Of a DNA stretch of 64,000 nucleotides, positions 41,662-52,382 are shown piece by piece. The notes under the pieces are model-generated. The model saw only the letters and a list, made by a program, of their open reading frames with translations. It was not told the origin of the DNA and did no database searches. The stretch lies in NCBI RefSeq assembly GCF_048773025.1, contig NC_133566.1, positions 18,323,001 through 18,387,000 on the forward strand. The letters run 5' to 3'. This DNA comes from Camelus bactrianus (taxonomy: Eukaryota; Chordata; Mammalia; Artiodactyla; Camelidae). Each line of letters opens with the position of its first letter. The first letter of the stretch is position 1. The position numbers and the translations under genes are program-made.

Positions 41662-42606
41662 ATCTTTTGTTTGTTTGTTTGTTTGTTTTTACTGAAGTAT
41701 AATTGATTTACAATACTGTGTTAGTTTCAGGTGTACAGCAAAGTGATTCAGTTATATATATTTTTTCAGGTCCTTTTCCACTATAGGTTATTACAAGATA
41801 CTGAACATAGTCTCCTGTGCTATAAAATAAATCCTTGTTGTTTATCTATGTTATACTTATTACTGTGTATCTATTAATCTCATACTCCTAATTTATCATC
41901 TCCCCTTTCCCCATTGGTAACCATAACTTTGTTTTCTATGTCTGTGAGTCTGTTTCTGTTTTGTAAATAAATTCACTTGTATTATTTTTAGATTCCACAT
42001 ACAAGTGATATGATATAATATTTGTCTTTCTCTGTCTGACTGACTTCCCTTAGTATGATTATCTCTAGGTCTATCCATGTTGCTGCAAATGGCAATATTG
42101 CATTCTTTTTTATGACTGTGTATTATTCCATTGTGTATATATTCCACATTTCTTTATCTAGTCATCTGTTGGTGGACATTTAGGTTGCTTCCATGTCTTG
42201 GCTATTGTAAATAGTGCTGCTATGAGCACTGAAGTGTATGTATTTTTCTAAATTAAAGTTTTCATCTTTTCTGGATATATGTTCAGGCATGGGATTGCTG
42301 GATCATACAGTAGCTCCATTTTTAGTTTTCTAAGGAAACTTTATACTGTTCTCTGTAGTGGCTGTACCAAATTACATTCCCACCAACAGTGCAGGAAGCT
42401 TCCCTTTTCTGCACACCTTCTCCAGCAGTTACCACCTCTGTATTACTCCACTCTACCAGCTGAGCTATCAAGAGTGCGTCCAGCAGTTATTATTTGCAGA
42501 GTTTTTGACGATGGCTATTCTGACTGGTGTGCGGTGATACCTCATTGTAGTTTTGATTTGCATTTCTGATAATTAGCGATACCGAGCATTTTTTCATGTG
42601 CCTGCT
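41662..42606 (-). mobile_element. 5'-truncated L1 with target-site duplication
   Basis: The insert starts on + with a (TTTG)n run, the complement of the L1 A-rich tail, followed by antisense 3' UTR (TACAAGATACTGAACATAGT) and antisense ORF2. It ends at 'TTTTTTCATGTGCC'. Perfect 19-bp target duplications flank it. The element therefore lies on -, is about 945 bp, and landed in the 3' flank of V4-C. A 48-bp foreign piece at 42432-42479 is nested within it. Confidence 0.92.
42432..42479 (-). mobile_element. tRNA-Tyr 5'-half retropseudogene nested in L1
   Basis: Read on -, this 48-bp insert contains TTGATAGCTCAGCTGGTAGA followed by GTGGAG. That is the tRNA-Tyr 5' half (D-arm, A box) with one base missing and one C-to-T change compared with the mammalian consensus as I recall it. 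It is flanked by direct repeats CCAGCAGTTA at 42422-42431 and 42480-42489, a 10-bp target duplication. The L1 sequence on either side is otherwise continuous. There is no A tail. Confidence 0.75.
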
Positions 42607-42625
42607 TGTATGACCAACACAATTT
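42607..42625 (+). repeat. Target-site duplication, right copy
   Basis: Second copy of the 19-bp sequence at 41643. Confidence 0.9.
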
Positions 42626-42877
42626 CAAGTGATGCAAAATAAGCTGAACAATGCCGACAAGGGTCCATGACATCATAACACAGACTTCATAGAAAGACTT
42701 CCTAGTGCAAGAGACACAGAACAGACGAATCCACTTAATCTTCCTTGGAGATCTGCACATTTTCCCACGATTCGGCCAGGAGGAACAGCCCCTCGTACAG
42801 CTAAGGACAAAATAAGGTGAACAGGAAGGAAGCAGCTGGTGCAGTAAATACTCACTGACCCGTGGCCCTGGGGAGGA

Positions 42878-42905
42878 GGTTTTTGTTCGAGGCTGAATCA
42901 CTGTG
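42878..42905 (-). promoter_or_regulatory. V-RSS of V4-C
   Basis: On -: CACAGTG, spacer ATTCAGCCTCGA, nonamer ACAAAAACC. Confidence 0.95.
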
Positions 42906-43455
42906 GGTGGAGCACTATAACCCTGCTGGCAGTAATACACTGCCGCGTCTTCAGGCTGGACGCTGCTGATCGTGAGAGTGAAATCTGTTGTGGACCCACT
43001 GCCGCTGAATCGATCAGGGACCCCCGATTCCCGGGTGGACGCATAGTAGATGAGCAGCCTAGGAGACTGTCCAGGTCTCTGCTGGTACCAAGCTAAGTAG
43101 CTTTTCTGGTTGGAGCTGTATAACACACTCTGGCTGGACTTACAGTTGATGGTGACCTTCTCTCCTGCAGACGCAGTCACGGAGCTGGGAGACTGGGTCA
43201 TCACAATGTCTCCAGAGACACCTGCAATCATAACAGACAGTGACCATACATTGCATCATTAATATATTGAAATATACATCTTAAATATGTAGGTTTTCTT
43301 ACTTATCTAAAGCAATGAGACAGTTTTAGATGAAATGCTATATTTATTCTGCATGTAAAAATCACTTTCCAATTTTATAAAGGTATTTCTCCTCTAAACC
43401 TCTCACCTGAGACCCAGAGCATCAGGAAGGTGAGCAGGCGTGGCTGTGGCCCCAT
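42906..43455 (-). CDS. IGKV4: Kappa V gene, subgroup 4 (V4-C), intact
   Basis: Leader exon 43407-43455 ([16 protein letters not shown]) and V exon 42906-43221 lie on the minus strand. The mature chain begins [21 protein letters not shown]1 is [19 protein letters not shown]2 [18 protein letters not shown]2 YASTRES, and the second Cys lies in [12 protein letters not shown]. This is the copy closest to human IGKV4-1 (SVLYSS-N-K-YLAWYQQ), so it probably keeps the ancestral CDR1 and FR2. Splice sites, promoter and RSS are intact. One base more than V4-A/B lies between CDR3 and the heptamer. Confidence 0.94.
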
Positions 43456-43552
43456 CTTGCTGCTGCTCACCTGTCTGGTGCACTCAGGCCGCGTCTCCTG
43501 GAAGCCCCTTTAATAAGAGCTCTGAGCAGCCAGCCTAGGACTCCGGGGGCCT

Positions 43553-43560
43553 ATGCAAAG
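43553..43560 (-). promoter_or_regulatory. Octamer variant of V4-C promoter
   Basis: CTTTGCAT on -, as in the other two IGKV4 copies, with the same TATTAAAG downstream. Confidence 0.65.
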
Positions 43561-43699
43561 CATCAGAGGATGAAACCAAAAGTGCCCGTGCGGTCAGGCG
43601 TGAAGACAAAAAAATGGAAAGGAGACAAGAATATCATTATCTTAGGAAATGTGATTTTATGACTACAAGAAATCGACTTAAAACTATAATTTAAATATT

Positions 43700-44275
43700 A
43701 GTGAAATAGGTGAGGGAATTAGAGTAAAATAGGTGAGCAAGAATTTCCAGTTACAAAACAAATGAATCATGGGGTTGAAATGCACAGCATAGAGAATATA
43801 GTCAATAATAATGTGGTATCTTTGTATGGCAACAGAGTAAAACTAGACTTGTCCTAGTCATTGTTTAGTGATGTATAGAAATACTGAATTACTCAATTGT
43901 ACACCAGGAACTAACATAGTACTGTAGGTCAATTATACTTCAAAAAGCAAACAAACAAGCTCATAGAAATAGAGATCAGATTTGTGGTTCCCAGAGGCAG
44001 AGAGTGGATGAAATGGTAAAAAAACACAGACTTCCAGTTACAAGTACTAGGGATGTAATGTACATCATGACTAATATCATTACCACTTCAGTATATTATA
44101 TGTGAACATTGCTAAGAGAATAAATCCTTAATAAATTTTTTTAATGTTGCATGTATATGAGATGATGAGTGTTCGCTAAACTTACTGTGGTAATCAAGTC
44201 AAATCATTATGCTGTACACCTTGAACTTACCCAGGGCTCTGTGAATTATATCACAATAAAACTAAAAGAAAAAAA
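43700..44275 (+). mobile_element. L1 3'-UTR tail inserted in the V4-C upstream flank
   Basis: Shows 'GAATTACTCAATTGTACACC', 'GTCAATTATACTTCAAAAAG' and a later 'TGTACACCTTGAACTTACCC', ending in 'ATAAAACTAAAAGAAAAAAA'. Two successive L1-tail motifs suggest two nested or adjoining old elements. The IGKV4 upstream homology resumes on its right. Confidence 0.7.
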
Positions 44276-45075
44276 TTACAACTTTCAATACAGTCCAGCA
44301 AGTTTTCAAATCGTAAAATATTCTTAGTATCCACTCTTTTCTTTCAAATCAGATGCAGTCAACATGAAAACGTAAGTTTACTGTCATAATGGGACGTATC
44401 TTGTATTTTGAGCATGTAATTTCAGAACCTAATGGAAACATATAAATATGGTGTAAAAACGTGGAATATATTTACGCCACCAAATAGAATGAGGATATAG
44501 TGCACAGATTTCTATCTCTATCTCAGACTCTCTTTTGCATTTTAAATTAAGTATTAGAAGTTCCTGTTGTACAGCGCTTAGGCATCTCAATATATTCAAA
44601 ACCAAACCTCCCCTATTTCCCGCAACACAAATGCTCTCTCAGAAAATGAGGCACTAGGTCCTTGTGAATCAGCCTGGTCGCTGTTCTTTTGGTCGACCAG
44701 TCTCTCAGACTACATGCCGAGTCCTCCCAAAAGTAGCTCTGTCACTAACAGATCTAAGGTGTAACAGCACCTCCTGGTGGTAGTTGGTGAAAAAGCTTCA
44801 GTTCCTGAGCTCTGCTAAAGCAGTTCGTTGTCATTCACTCTCACATAAAATCAAAAATATTTATAGAATTATGCCAGTAACTGTAGCATAAACTTTCCTA
44901 GGCAGAGCACATTTTGAACGAATCGAACAGAACCTCTGGCCTCAGAGAGCTTTCAGTTTAATGGAATAGTCAGATAATAAAGAAATAAGTAACATTCTTC
45001 CTCCTGCCCCTACTCACTCCGTCTGAGATCCCTCCCCCTGAAGCAACGTCATTATTCAAGACGATCGGGGCAATG

Positions 45076-45809
45076 GGAGTCTAAGTTCATTCAGTGTATA
45101 TTCATCCCTCAAAATAAATGGAGTCAGAAGAATAGGGAACAAATCGGCGCAACTGGTTGAAAACTTACATTTCCTGGAAAAAAATCAGTCCATTGTAGTC
45201 TCATCAATTGCCAGGTATTCAAATCATCTTTTTTTAAGGATGAACAATGGCCTTTCAATGCATCCTGTCCCTGCAGCATGAAACCACCCAAAGCACAGGT
45301 CAGTAACAAGAGTAGATATTCTGGCACTGTATAGAAAAATCAATGTGCCCAGTTTTAACAGTTTTATTAACAGCTCTATTTTTAGTGACTCATTTTCTTT
45401 TGCTTTACACTTCTCCAGTTTTCCTTGGAAAATGAAGTTTTCCTGAACTAAGGGGCAGAAGGGAGCATTTAGCCTTTACGCCCCTTGGATTTACAGTGAC
45501 TAGTCCCTGAAGCTCTTTATCTTTTCCTCCTATAATCCTAGCTCAGCTCTTTGATTATGGGTGACAGAGTTCATGCGTGTGTTTTTTCCTCTAAAGCATC
45601 TATTTTACCTTGTCAAAGCTTTCAACTGCTATCTGGTCAGCTGCTTTTAGAAATGCCGATTGCAAGCCAATGTACAGCAGACTAGCCTCTCAGAGAAGCC
45701 GTTTACTTGACTGCAATGATCTGCAGTGACCTGTCAAAGGATACTCATTTCCTAAGCTTAACCACAGGGAGGGAATCTCAGATATCTGATGGAATGTGAG
45801 GAATGGACA
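45076..45809. other. Intergenic DNA, nothing recognised
   Basis: No gene or clear repeat seen. Confidence 0.4.
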
Positions 45810-45849
45810 TCACTTACGATCGAGAAGCACGTAGGCAGTAGGGTGGGAA

Positions 45850-46265
45850 GGAATAAACAGGGAGTTCGAGATTTGCAGATACTGACTGGTATATACATAT
45901 ATAATACATAAACAAGTTTATACTGTACAGCACAGGGAAATATATTCAGTATCTTGTAGTAGGTCACGGTGAAAAAGAAAACTATAAGGCACTGATGAAA
46001 GAAATTGAAGACATATGAACAGATGGAAATATACACCATGTTCTAGGATTGGAAGATCAATACTGTTAAAATGACTATACTGCCCAAGACAATTTACAGA
46101 GTGAACACAATCCCTATCAAATTACCAATGGCATTTTTCACAGAACTAGAACAAAAAATTTTTAAATTTGTATGGAAACACAAAAGACCCTTAATAGTCA
46201 AAGCAATCTTGAGAAGGAACAGAGCCGGAGGAATCAGGTTCCCTGACTTCAGGATATCCAATCTA
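45850..46265 (+). mobile_element. Rearranged L1 fragment
   Basis: 3' UTR words (GTACAGCACAGGGAAATATA) at 45920 precede an ORF2 piece ([20 protein letters not shown], then [20 protein letters not shown], 46071-46268). This order is wrong for one intact element, so two pieces adjoin or one was rearranged. Confidence 0.75.
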
Positions 46266-46269
46266 TGAA

Positions 46270-47411
46270 GCAGTACTTTTAGTCCAAGTGACATGCCCTG
46301 TGTTTTCTATTCTGCCGTGAGAATGTCTGGACCATTGGGTGGATAGCATCTTGCTGTGGATCCAGCTATGATTTCTGAACGATGAAGATTCATGTAGATC
46401 TCTGTGTGGCATTAATACAGCTGTTCCCTCGAAATGTAGAGAAAGGTTGGGAAAGCCATAGAATTTAACTCCTTTAGGGAAAGAAGCAGATTTATAGGAA
46501 ATAAGAATCAGAACTAGAGAATGTAACCTAAAGAGCTGCTCAGTCTATACAAGGCAACATTCCCGGACCAGGCACTCACTACCCCATGTGCACAGTTCAG
46601 AGGAACGCAAGGATATCCAGGTTGGACTCCATGTAGATCAGGGGTGTGAACATAGGTTTCCTACATTGTTAAGGAGAGAAGGACCTGAGTCTGGGTTAGA
46701 TGGATGCTTTGGGCAGAATGGTGTGGGGTAGAGAATACAGACTCACCCAAAGAAGAGTTCTCTGCCTGCATGAACAGTGCCATTGTCTGTCTTTATGATG
46801 TGACAGCAGTACCATGGGGGTCAGAGCCAGGGTCCTGCTCATCTATGCAGCTGTGGTCATCTTCCCAACCATGCTGTCTGGCCTAACTTGGTGTTATTCT
46901 TTGCTAATTTGAACAAAGAATAAGGTGACTTCTTGGGAAGTGCCCTCGGAAAATATCACTAAGCAGCAAATGAAAGGTGTATCTGAAAGATAAAGTTCTG
47001 ATAAACACCTCCAATCCGTTGATTCAATCATGCATCAAGGGAGACAGCTAGCCCACCTTGTTGATAGAAAGAGGAAAACAGAACCATGGATATCTAATTT
47101 TGTTTCCAACAGGCTTATAGCAAACACCGTATCTCTGAATCTAGGGGAATAATGAAGTGGGAGGACACAGGAAGGAAATTCGGTGACCAAAGGAGAAAAA
47201 TTCACCCCTCAGATGGAGTCAACAGGCTTTTCTGACATGGCCGCCTGGGGATGGGTGCTCAAGTGTAGAGAAGAGGAGGCACGTGTTCTCTGCAGCTAGA
47301 AGCCCAGCTCCCCGGCCCCAGCTGCTTTGCCTGCGTCTCCCAGCCCACCCTGCTGTCCAGAGCACGTATCTATGCTTGAGTCAGTGCCTCAGATCTGCCT
47401 CCGAGTGGGTC
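46270..47411. other. Intergenic DNA upstream of the IGKV3 pseudogene
   Basis: No gene recognised. I found no octamer in the 200 bp before the IGKV3 leader. Confidence 0.45.
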
Positions 47412-47765
47412 ATGGAAGCCCCAGCTCAGCTTCTCTGCCTCCTGATACTCTGGCTCCCGGGTGAGAGGAGCACGGGCTGGTTCTGCACGTCCGCAAGATC
47501 TTTGCGCATGCCGTTGGATCCTGCGCTTTTGCTCAGCAAGCACGATAATTAAAGCTCAACGTAGATCGCCGATCCTAGCGCTGTTGGGAAGACAACAGAT
47601 ATGATCTAGATGATCTGAATGACTTTTCTATTTTATTTCCTATCCATCAGGGCCACCAGCATCCCAGCCCGGTTCAGTGGCAGTAGGTCTGGAACAGAGT
47701 TTACTCTGACCATCAGCAGCCTGGAGCCTGAAGATTTTTGCAGATTATCCCTGCTATCAGCATTC
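47412..47765 (+). pseudogene. IGKV3: IGKV3 pseudogene lacking FR1 to FR2
   Basis: The leader exon 47412-47460 is perfect for IGKV3 (MEAPAQLLCLLILWLP, GTGAGA donor). The intron then runs directly into CDR2: from about 47646 the sequence gives [20 protein letters not shown] then [10 protein letters not shown], with no acceptor, FR1, CDR1 or FR2. Past GAAGATTTTT the frame slips and the YYC codons are lost. The RSS nonamer is perfect but the heptamer is decayed. An internal deletion of about 200 bp spanning the intron end and FR1-FR2 explains the structure. Confidence 0.9.
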
Positions 47766-47793
47766 TGCGGTGATTCAACATGAAACAAAAACC
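47766..47793 (+). promoter_or_regulatory. Partly decayed V-RSS of the IGKV3 pseudogene
   Basis: TGCGGTG in the heptamer position, spacer ATTCAACATGAA, nonamer ACAAAAACC (perfect). Confidence 0.75.
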
Positions 47794-48710
47794 TCCACAA
47801 ACCTTTGAGGGTTTTTGATTATGCCGGTCTGTTTCCTTCAGAAGCAGCTGCTGGGGTGGTTGCTCAGTTTTAGCACATCTACCTCGATTTGGAAATCTTG
47901 AAGTTCTGAACAGTAGGCCAAATGGACGTAGTTGATATTTACAGAGCATTCCATCTGAGAGGTCACAGTGCCAGCATCGCTGTTTGAGGGTGAGGACCTG
48001 TCCCCTTGAGAAAGGAGCCCCTGAAAGTTTGCCATGGGTGTGTGGAGAACACTTGCTCCAATATGTCCCTAAAGGAACTCAGGGCAATTTGCTCAGGCAA
48101 ATGTGACCTAGGGAAAGGAAAAGAGCCACATTTTCCCAGCAGTGTAAGTTCTCTAACTTTGCCCAATATCTGCCAGATACCATGTCTGATAAAAGCTGCT
48201 TATTTAAAATTGACCATCACTTCTCAGTCTGCATAGTATGGATTATGAAATTACTATGCATTTTTACCTCTATTGACTTTCATTATTATGTTTCTATCCT
48301 CTGTTAGCTGTAGGCCCAGTTTCTTTAATAGACACAGGACATTTTCCATTTTCAATTTTTCGTATGTCTATTTTCGGCAAATTTTGCATGTGCATGTACG
48401 TTACTCTTTTTTCCCTGTAGATTTTTATATTTTGGGCCTAAAATTGTTTATAGGGTCTCCTTAACTTTTTCATATCTGTAAGCAATAAGCAAGCTTCTGA
48501 TCTGTCCATTGTTATGTTTTTGTGTAATAAAACAATAAATAAAATGTGGGAAATGTCTACGAAACATAACTAAGATTCACAGAAGAATAAAAAAGAAAAT
48601 CATACTATTTAATGCCCAGAACAGACAAAGAGTATGAGGTTACTTCAAAGTTCATGTCACAGCCAGATAAATTATTGCATGATCAAAAGGAGGTACTTGG
48701 TGGTATTTAA

Positions 48711-48759
48711 ATTTAAATTTAATTTTGTTTATTAATTAAAATTAAAATTAAATTTAAAT
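48711..48759. repeat. AT-only inverted repeat
   Basis: Arms ATTTAAATTTAATTTT (48711-48726) and its exact complement AAAATTAAATTTAAAT (48744-48759) flank a 17-bp loop. Possible cruciform; it lies between the IGKV3 pseudogene and IGKV5. Function unknown. Confidence 0.8.
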
Positions 48760-48889
48760 CAATGTAATCTTTTGTCACCATTCTGTATGTTATAAAAGAG
48801 TAAATTGGTATGCTACTAAAATAATGCTGGAAAATCTTTCCCCAAATACATATTATGAAGCCAGTGAGCGTTTCACCTGCAGCTAATGT

Positions 48890-49480
48890 AACTGACATCT
48901 GGCCCCCAGTGGTTTATATTGTTTCATACACAGAATACACTCAACCATTCCAAAGACCCCCAAAAGGCTCATGCCATTACAGCATCAGCTCCAAGTCCAG
49001 AATCTCATCTTGTAGATCAGATCGAGGTGCAGACGAGGCTCCTTGGTTGTGCTTCCAAAGCACAGATCCTCAAATACAGTTCTTTTCAATTTGTAGATAC
49101 GTGGATAAAAACACAAGATACCTTCCTACACATGCCTAACCTACAACGGTAAGACAGGCATATGATAAACCCGTAATCGTCCCTGTTCAGAAAAGAGAGG
49201 ATGTGGGTGGCACGAAGGACTCTCTGGCCCACAGCAGCCATGTAGCCCAGCCAGGCAGACGCTGGAAGATGCTTGATCAGGTTTCAAGTGCTGGGAATAA
49301 TTCGCCAGGGATGCTGGCTTAGCTTTGAGTTCTGCCCTCCAGGGCACCCTTTCTTTTTTATAAAAAGGAACAAGTGTTTGCAGCTGAGTAGTACTTGCAG
49401 GCTGTTTCCACCCCGCATAAGTCCTCTCTTCACTCTGTAATGCCTCTGCCCCAGTGGCCCTACCTCTAGTTACCAAAAGC
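48890..49480. mobile_element. Possible MaLR-type LTR-element internal fossil
   Basis: Words such as 'CCAAGTCCAGAATCTCATCT' and 'AACGGTAAGACAGGCATATG' recall the internal region of old ERVL-MaLR elements. No LTR pair was seen. A broken ancient fossil; identification is tentative. Confidence 0.25.
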
Positions 49481-49879
49481 AGCTTTCGTTATCAAAGGTC
49501 GTATGGCCAGGGATGCAAAACAGAAGCTTCAGTTTCATCGGCAAGGAATACCCCAGCTCCATTACTGCCATTTCTTTCTTAGCAAATGAAATCAGGTAAA
49601 CGGAATTCCATCAAGGAATAGAAAGGCAGTTATCTTACTTTCCTTTCAAACTGACAGTAGCGGTCCAATTTCCCTTCATCTTTTTACTTTCCTATTTAGC
49701 TATAATTCCCAAGTCTCCATTTTCAAAGGATGCATGTAATTTTTCTTAAAGGTAGGTTTATGGTGTACAAAGAAAATTATTTCAGGTTCTCCCCAGTATC
49801 GTTGAGTAGACATTAATTCACTTGAGCCAAAAGAAAATAAAAGTTTTTTAATGTAAAAAAAAAAAAAACTCAGCATAAG

Positions 49880-50040
49880 AAATTATGGTTTGTGGAGGAG
49901 GGGGAATAGCACAAGTCGTAGAGCGCACACTTAGCATGCACAAGGCCCTGGGTTCAATCCCCAGTACTTCCATTAAAAAAATAATTAAATAAACCTAATT
50001 ACCTCCAACCCCCCCAAAAAAAATAATAAATTATGGTTTG
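49880..50040 (+). mobile_element. Camelid SINE with 13-bp target duplication
   Basis: A box region (ATAGCACAAGTCGTAGAGCG, diverged), 'CTTAGCATGCACAAGG', B box GGTTCAATCCCCAG and an A/C-rich tail. Direct repeats AAATTATGGTTTG at 49880-49892 and 50028-50040 bracket the 135-bp insert exactly. Confidence 0.9.
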
Positions 50041-50469
50041 GTATAACTAATAGCACATATTGGAAAAGTAATCATGGAACCAAGTGTGCAGTTGGAAACA
50101 GTGTTAAAGAGACACTTCTCTGGATCCTGTATTCAGCCGTGAGCGAAGTATTGGAATGTGGTCCTGAGTGTGCAATCCAAAGAGACACCATCGCTGCTCA
50201 TATTAGGACTGTTGCCGTGGGATCTTCCACCCCCGTTTATTTAGCGCCAGAATGGCAGAAGATGGGACACTGAGTCCTGCAGAATAACAAAAAGTCTGGT
50301 GGCGGAAAAGCAAAGGAAAGGAAAGATAATGACACTCGCCCAGGAGTTCAGATTTTATTCACAGTCCTACTGAGAGGAAGCAAAGCTGTGATCGCACCAT
50401 GTGAAGCTCATGCATGAAGTTTCACTCTCTGCCATTTAAACACTGTCTCCCCATCCCACATACCACACA

Positions 50470-50477
50470 ATTTGCAT
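50470..50477 (+). promoter_or_regulatory. Perfect octamer ATTTGCAT, IGKV5 gene
   Basis: Standard orientation, 111 bp upstream of the ATG, with TATAAT at about 50521. A textbook kappa promoter. Confidence 0.85.
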
Positions 50478-50580
50478 ATCTCTCCTGTCTGCATAAGCCC
50501 CTCAACATCTCTGAAGCCATATAATGTATGTTGTGCAACCGATAAGGATACTGACCACACGTGAAGCTCGGGCCAAGACT

Positions 50581-51070
50581 ATGGGCTCCCAGGCTCACCT
50601 CCTCAGCCTTCTGCTCCTCTGCATTTCTGGTAAGAGAAATATTTCCTCTTCTCATGGCATATAAGACCTCTGAATCTTGGCTAAAAAAAAATTTACATTT
50701 GTATAAGACATTGATTTTTGTCATTCTCTCCAAACAAGCTGGTTTATCTTTTCTGTTTTCCTCCCTAAACAGATACCAGGGCAGAAACAGTCCTCACCCA
50801 ATCTCCAGCATTAGTGTCAGCGACTCCAGGAGACAAAGTCACGCTCACCTGCAAAGCCAGCCAAGACATTGATGATGACATAATGTGGTATCAACAGAAA
50901 CCAGGACAAGCTCCCAGGCTTATTATTAAATATGTTTCTACTCTCATCTCTGGGGTTCCATCCCGGTTCAGTGGCAGTGGGTACGGAACAGACTTTAACC
51001 TGACAATTGATAACATGAAATCTGAAGATGCTGCATACTATTTCTGTCAACAAGATGATAATACACCTCT
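50581..51070 (+). CDS. IGKV5: Kappa V gene, subgroup 5, intact
   Basis: Leader exon 50581-50629 ([22 protein letters not shown] donor) and V exon 50773-51070 (after CTAAACAG). The mature chain is [18 protein letters not shown], Cys in [14 protein letters not shown], Trp in [17 protein letters not shown]3 [20 protein letters not shown], second Cys in [13 protein letters not shown]. The acidic CDR1 (QDIDDD), GSGYGTDF and AYYFC are signatures of human IGKV5-2, as is the MGSQ-HLLS leader, so this is its clear orthologue or co-orthologue. All signals are intact. It lies on the same strand as the V1 genes. Confidence 0.95.
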
Positions 51071-51098
51071 CACAGTGATACACCCTGTTACAAAAACT
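51071..51098 (+). promoter_or_regulatory. V-RSS of IGKV5
   Basis: Heptamer CACAGTG, spacer ATACACCCTGTT, nonamer ACAAAAACT. Confidence 0.93.
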
Positions 51099-52382
51099 TC
51101 CAAATGCCCCGAGTCGGGTGACCTCAGCTGCTACTGAAAATGTTCAGTCTGTGGAACGAGGTGACCCACTGGGATTTATAAGGTTTCTTCAAGCACATGC
51201 ATACCTATTTCCTTTTTCTGTGTGTTTCTTTATTTTCTGCCGCCTCCAATGCTATGCCTGACACACTTAATACAGTCGAGAATATAACAGCCTTTGATCA
51301 CATTGTCCGCTGTTTCAGTGGTCTCACTCTGAGGCAGAGATAAGTTCACATGGCCAAGTCCCTAGCCTTTGTCACAACTATCATTTCCACCTCCAGGAAA
51401 AAGCAAAGGCGAAGATGGATCCAGCCTAGGTTCCAAATTACAGCAGGAAAAGCGATCTTCCCTCCCCCCTAAGCATGTTCACATGCATCCACACGCTCAT
51501 TTAGACTCTTCTCTACCGACTTTGTTTTCACCAGCTCCTCTTCAGTATTTCCAATGATACAGGGAAAGCAAGTGGTCGATACAGGAACTCAGCTTACCCT
51601 GGGCACAGAGCCCTGAATCCACAGTCTCTCTTTAGATTCCCAAAATTTGTCCTTCCACTCTTTCCCCTCGTTTGCTCCTGAAACAGCGACCTCTAGGCTG
51701 TCACTTAACTGGTATTTTTTAAGATCTTTGTTCTTTTTCGAAACATTTCAGTTCCATCACCCTAAGATTAAAAGGCTATCCCCTATATCCTTGGCATCTG
51801 CTAATATCTGGTGACTTTGGGGCTTCACTCCCTTGTCCCACTGCCCAAATTTCAGCTGAAATCCCAGGTACTTTTCCAAAGGGTGAGCCTGCGTAAAGGT
51901 CAAAGAGATCACCTTATATGGTGAATACCCGAGAGACGCTCTGTACCTTCGCCCTCAGACGTTGAGGCAATGCTCTGTCATCAAGCATTTGTTGTTTAAA
52001 GGCATTTTGCTTGGATCTGAAGGAAAAGCAACCATAGAACCAAACTAACATCCACGTTTTGACCTTGTCATTCTCAGCCTGTGGCAGCTTTTGTGCTCCT
52101 GTTCCACGGCAGCCACCAGTGGGAGGAGGTTAGTGTATCCTTGTAAAACTTGTGGCTCCCAGGTCAACTTCAAGGTCCGGCTGAAATCATACCAGACTGT
52201 GCAACTTCTACTGAGCCCTCAGGTTAGTACTTAATAACCGCCAGACAAAGGGAGCGTCGGCTGCAACAACACTATTAAGGAAAGAGATAACTGAATCGCA
52301 AACACGGTCATCTTCTTTATGGTTCTTGTGTGGTGAAGGCTAGCAAGGGACCTCACACCTAGAAATAATATGCACCAGAACG
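51099..52382. other. Intergenic DNA, nothing recognised
   Basis: No gene or clear repeat. Mixed composition without V motifs until the minus-strand fragment at 52383. Confidence 0.4.

Larger units (their letters stand above)
42640..45075 (-). repeat. IGKV4 duplication unit, copy C (diverged)
   Basis: Homologous to 15000-16960 and 31000-32970 but clearly older. The V gene and promoter align closely; the upstream 1.4 kb aligns with many differences and is interrupted by an L1 tail at about 43700-44275. The final landmark is 'CCCCTGAAG.AA.GTCATTA' near 45045. Confidence 0.8.

Noticed and set aside
42432-42479. Functional tRNA-Tyr gene
   Set aside because: Only the 5' half is present and it is embedded in L1.
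42279-42569. Plus-strand frame in the region after the V4-C gene
   Set aside because: It is the antisense of an L1 insertion.
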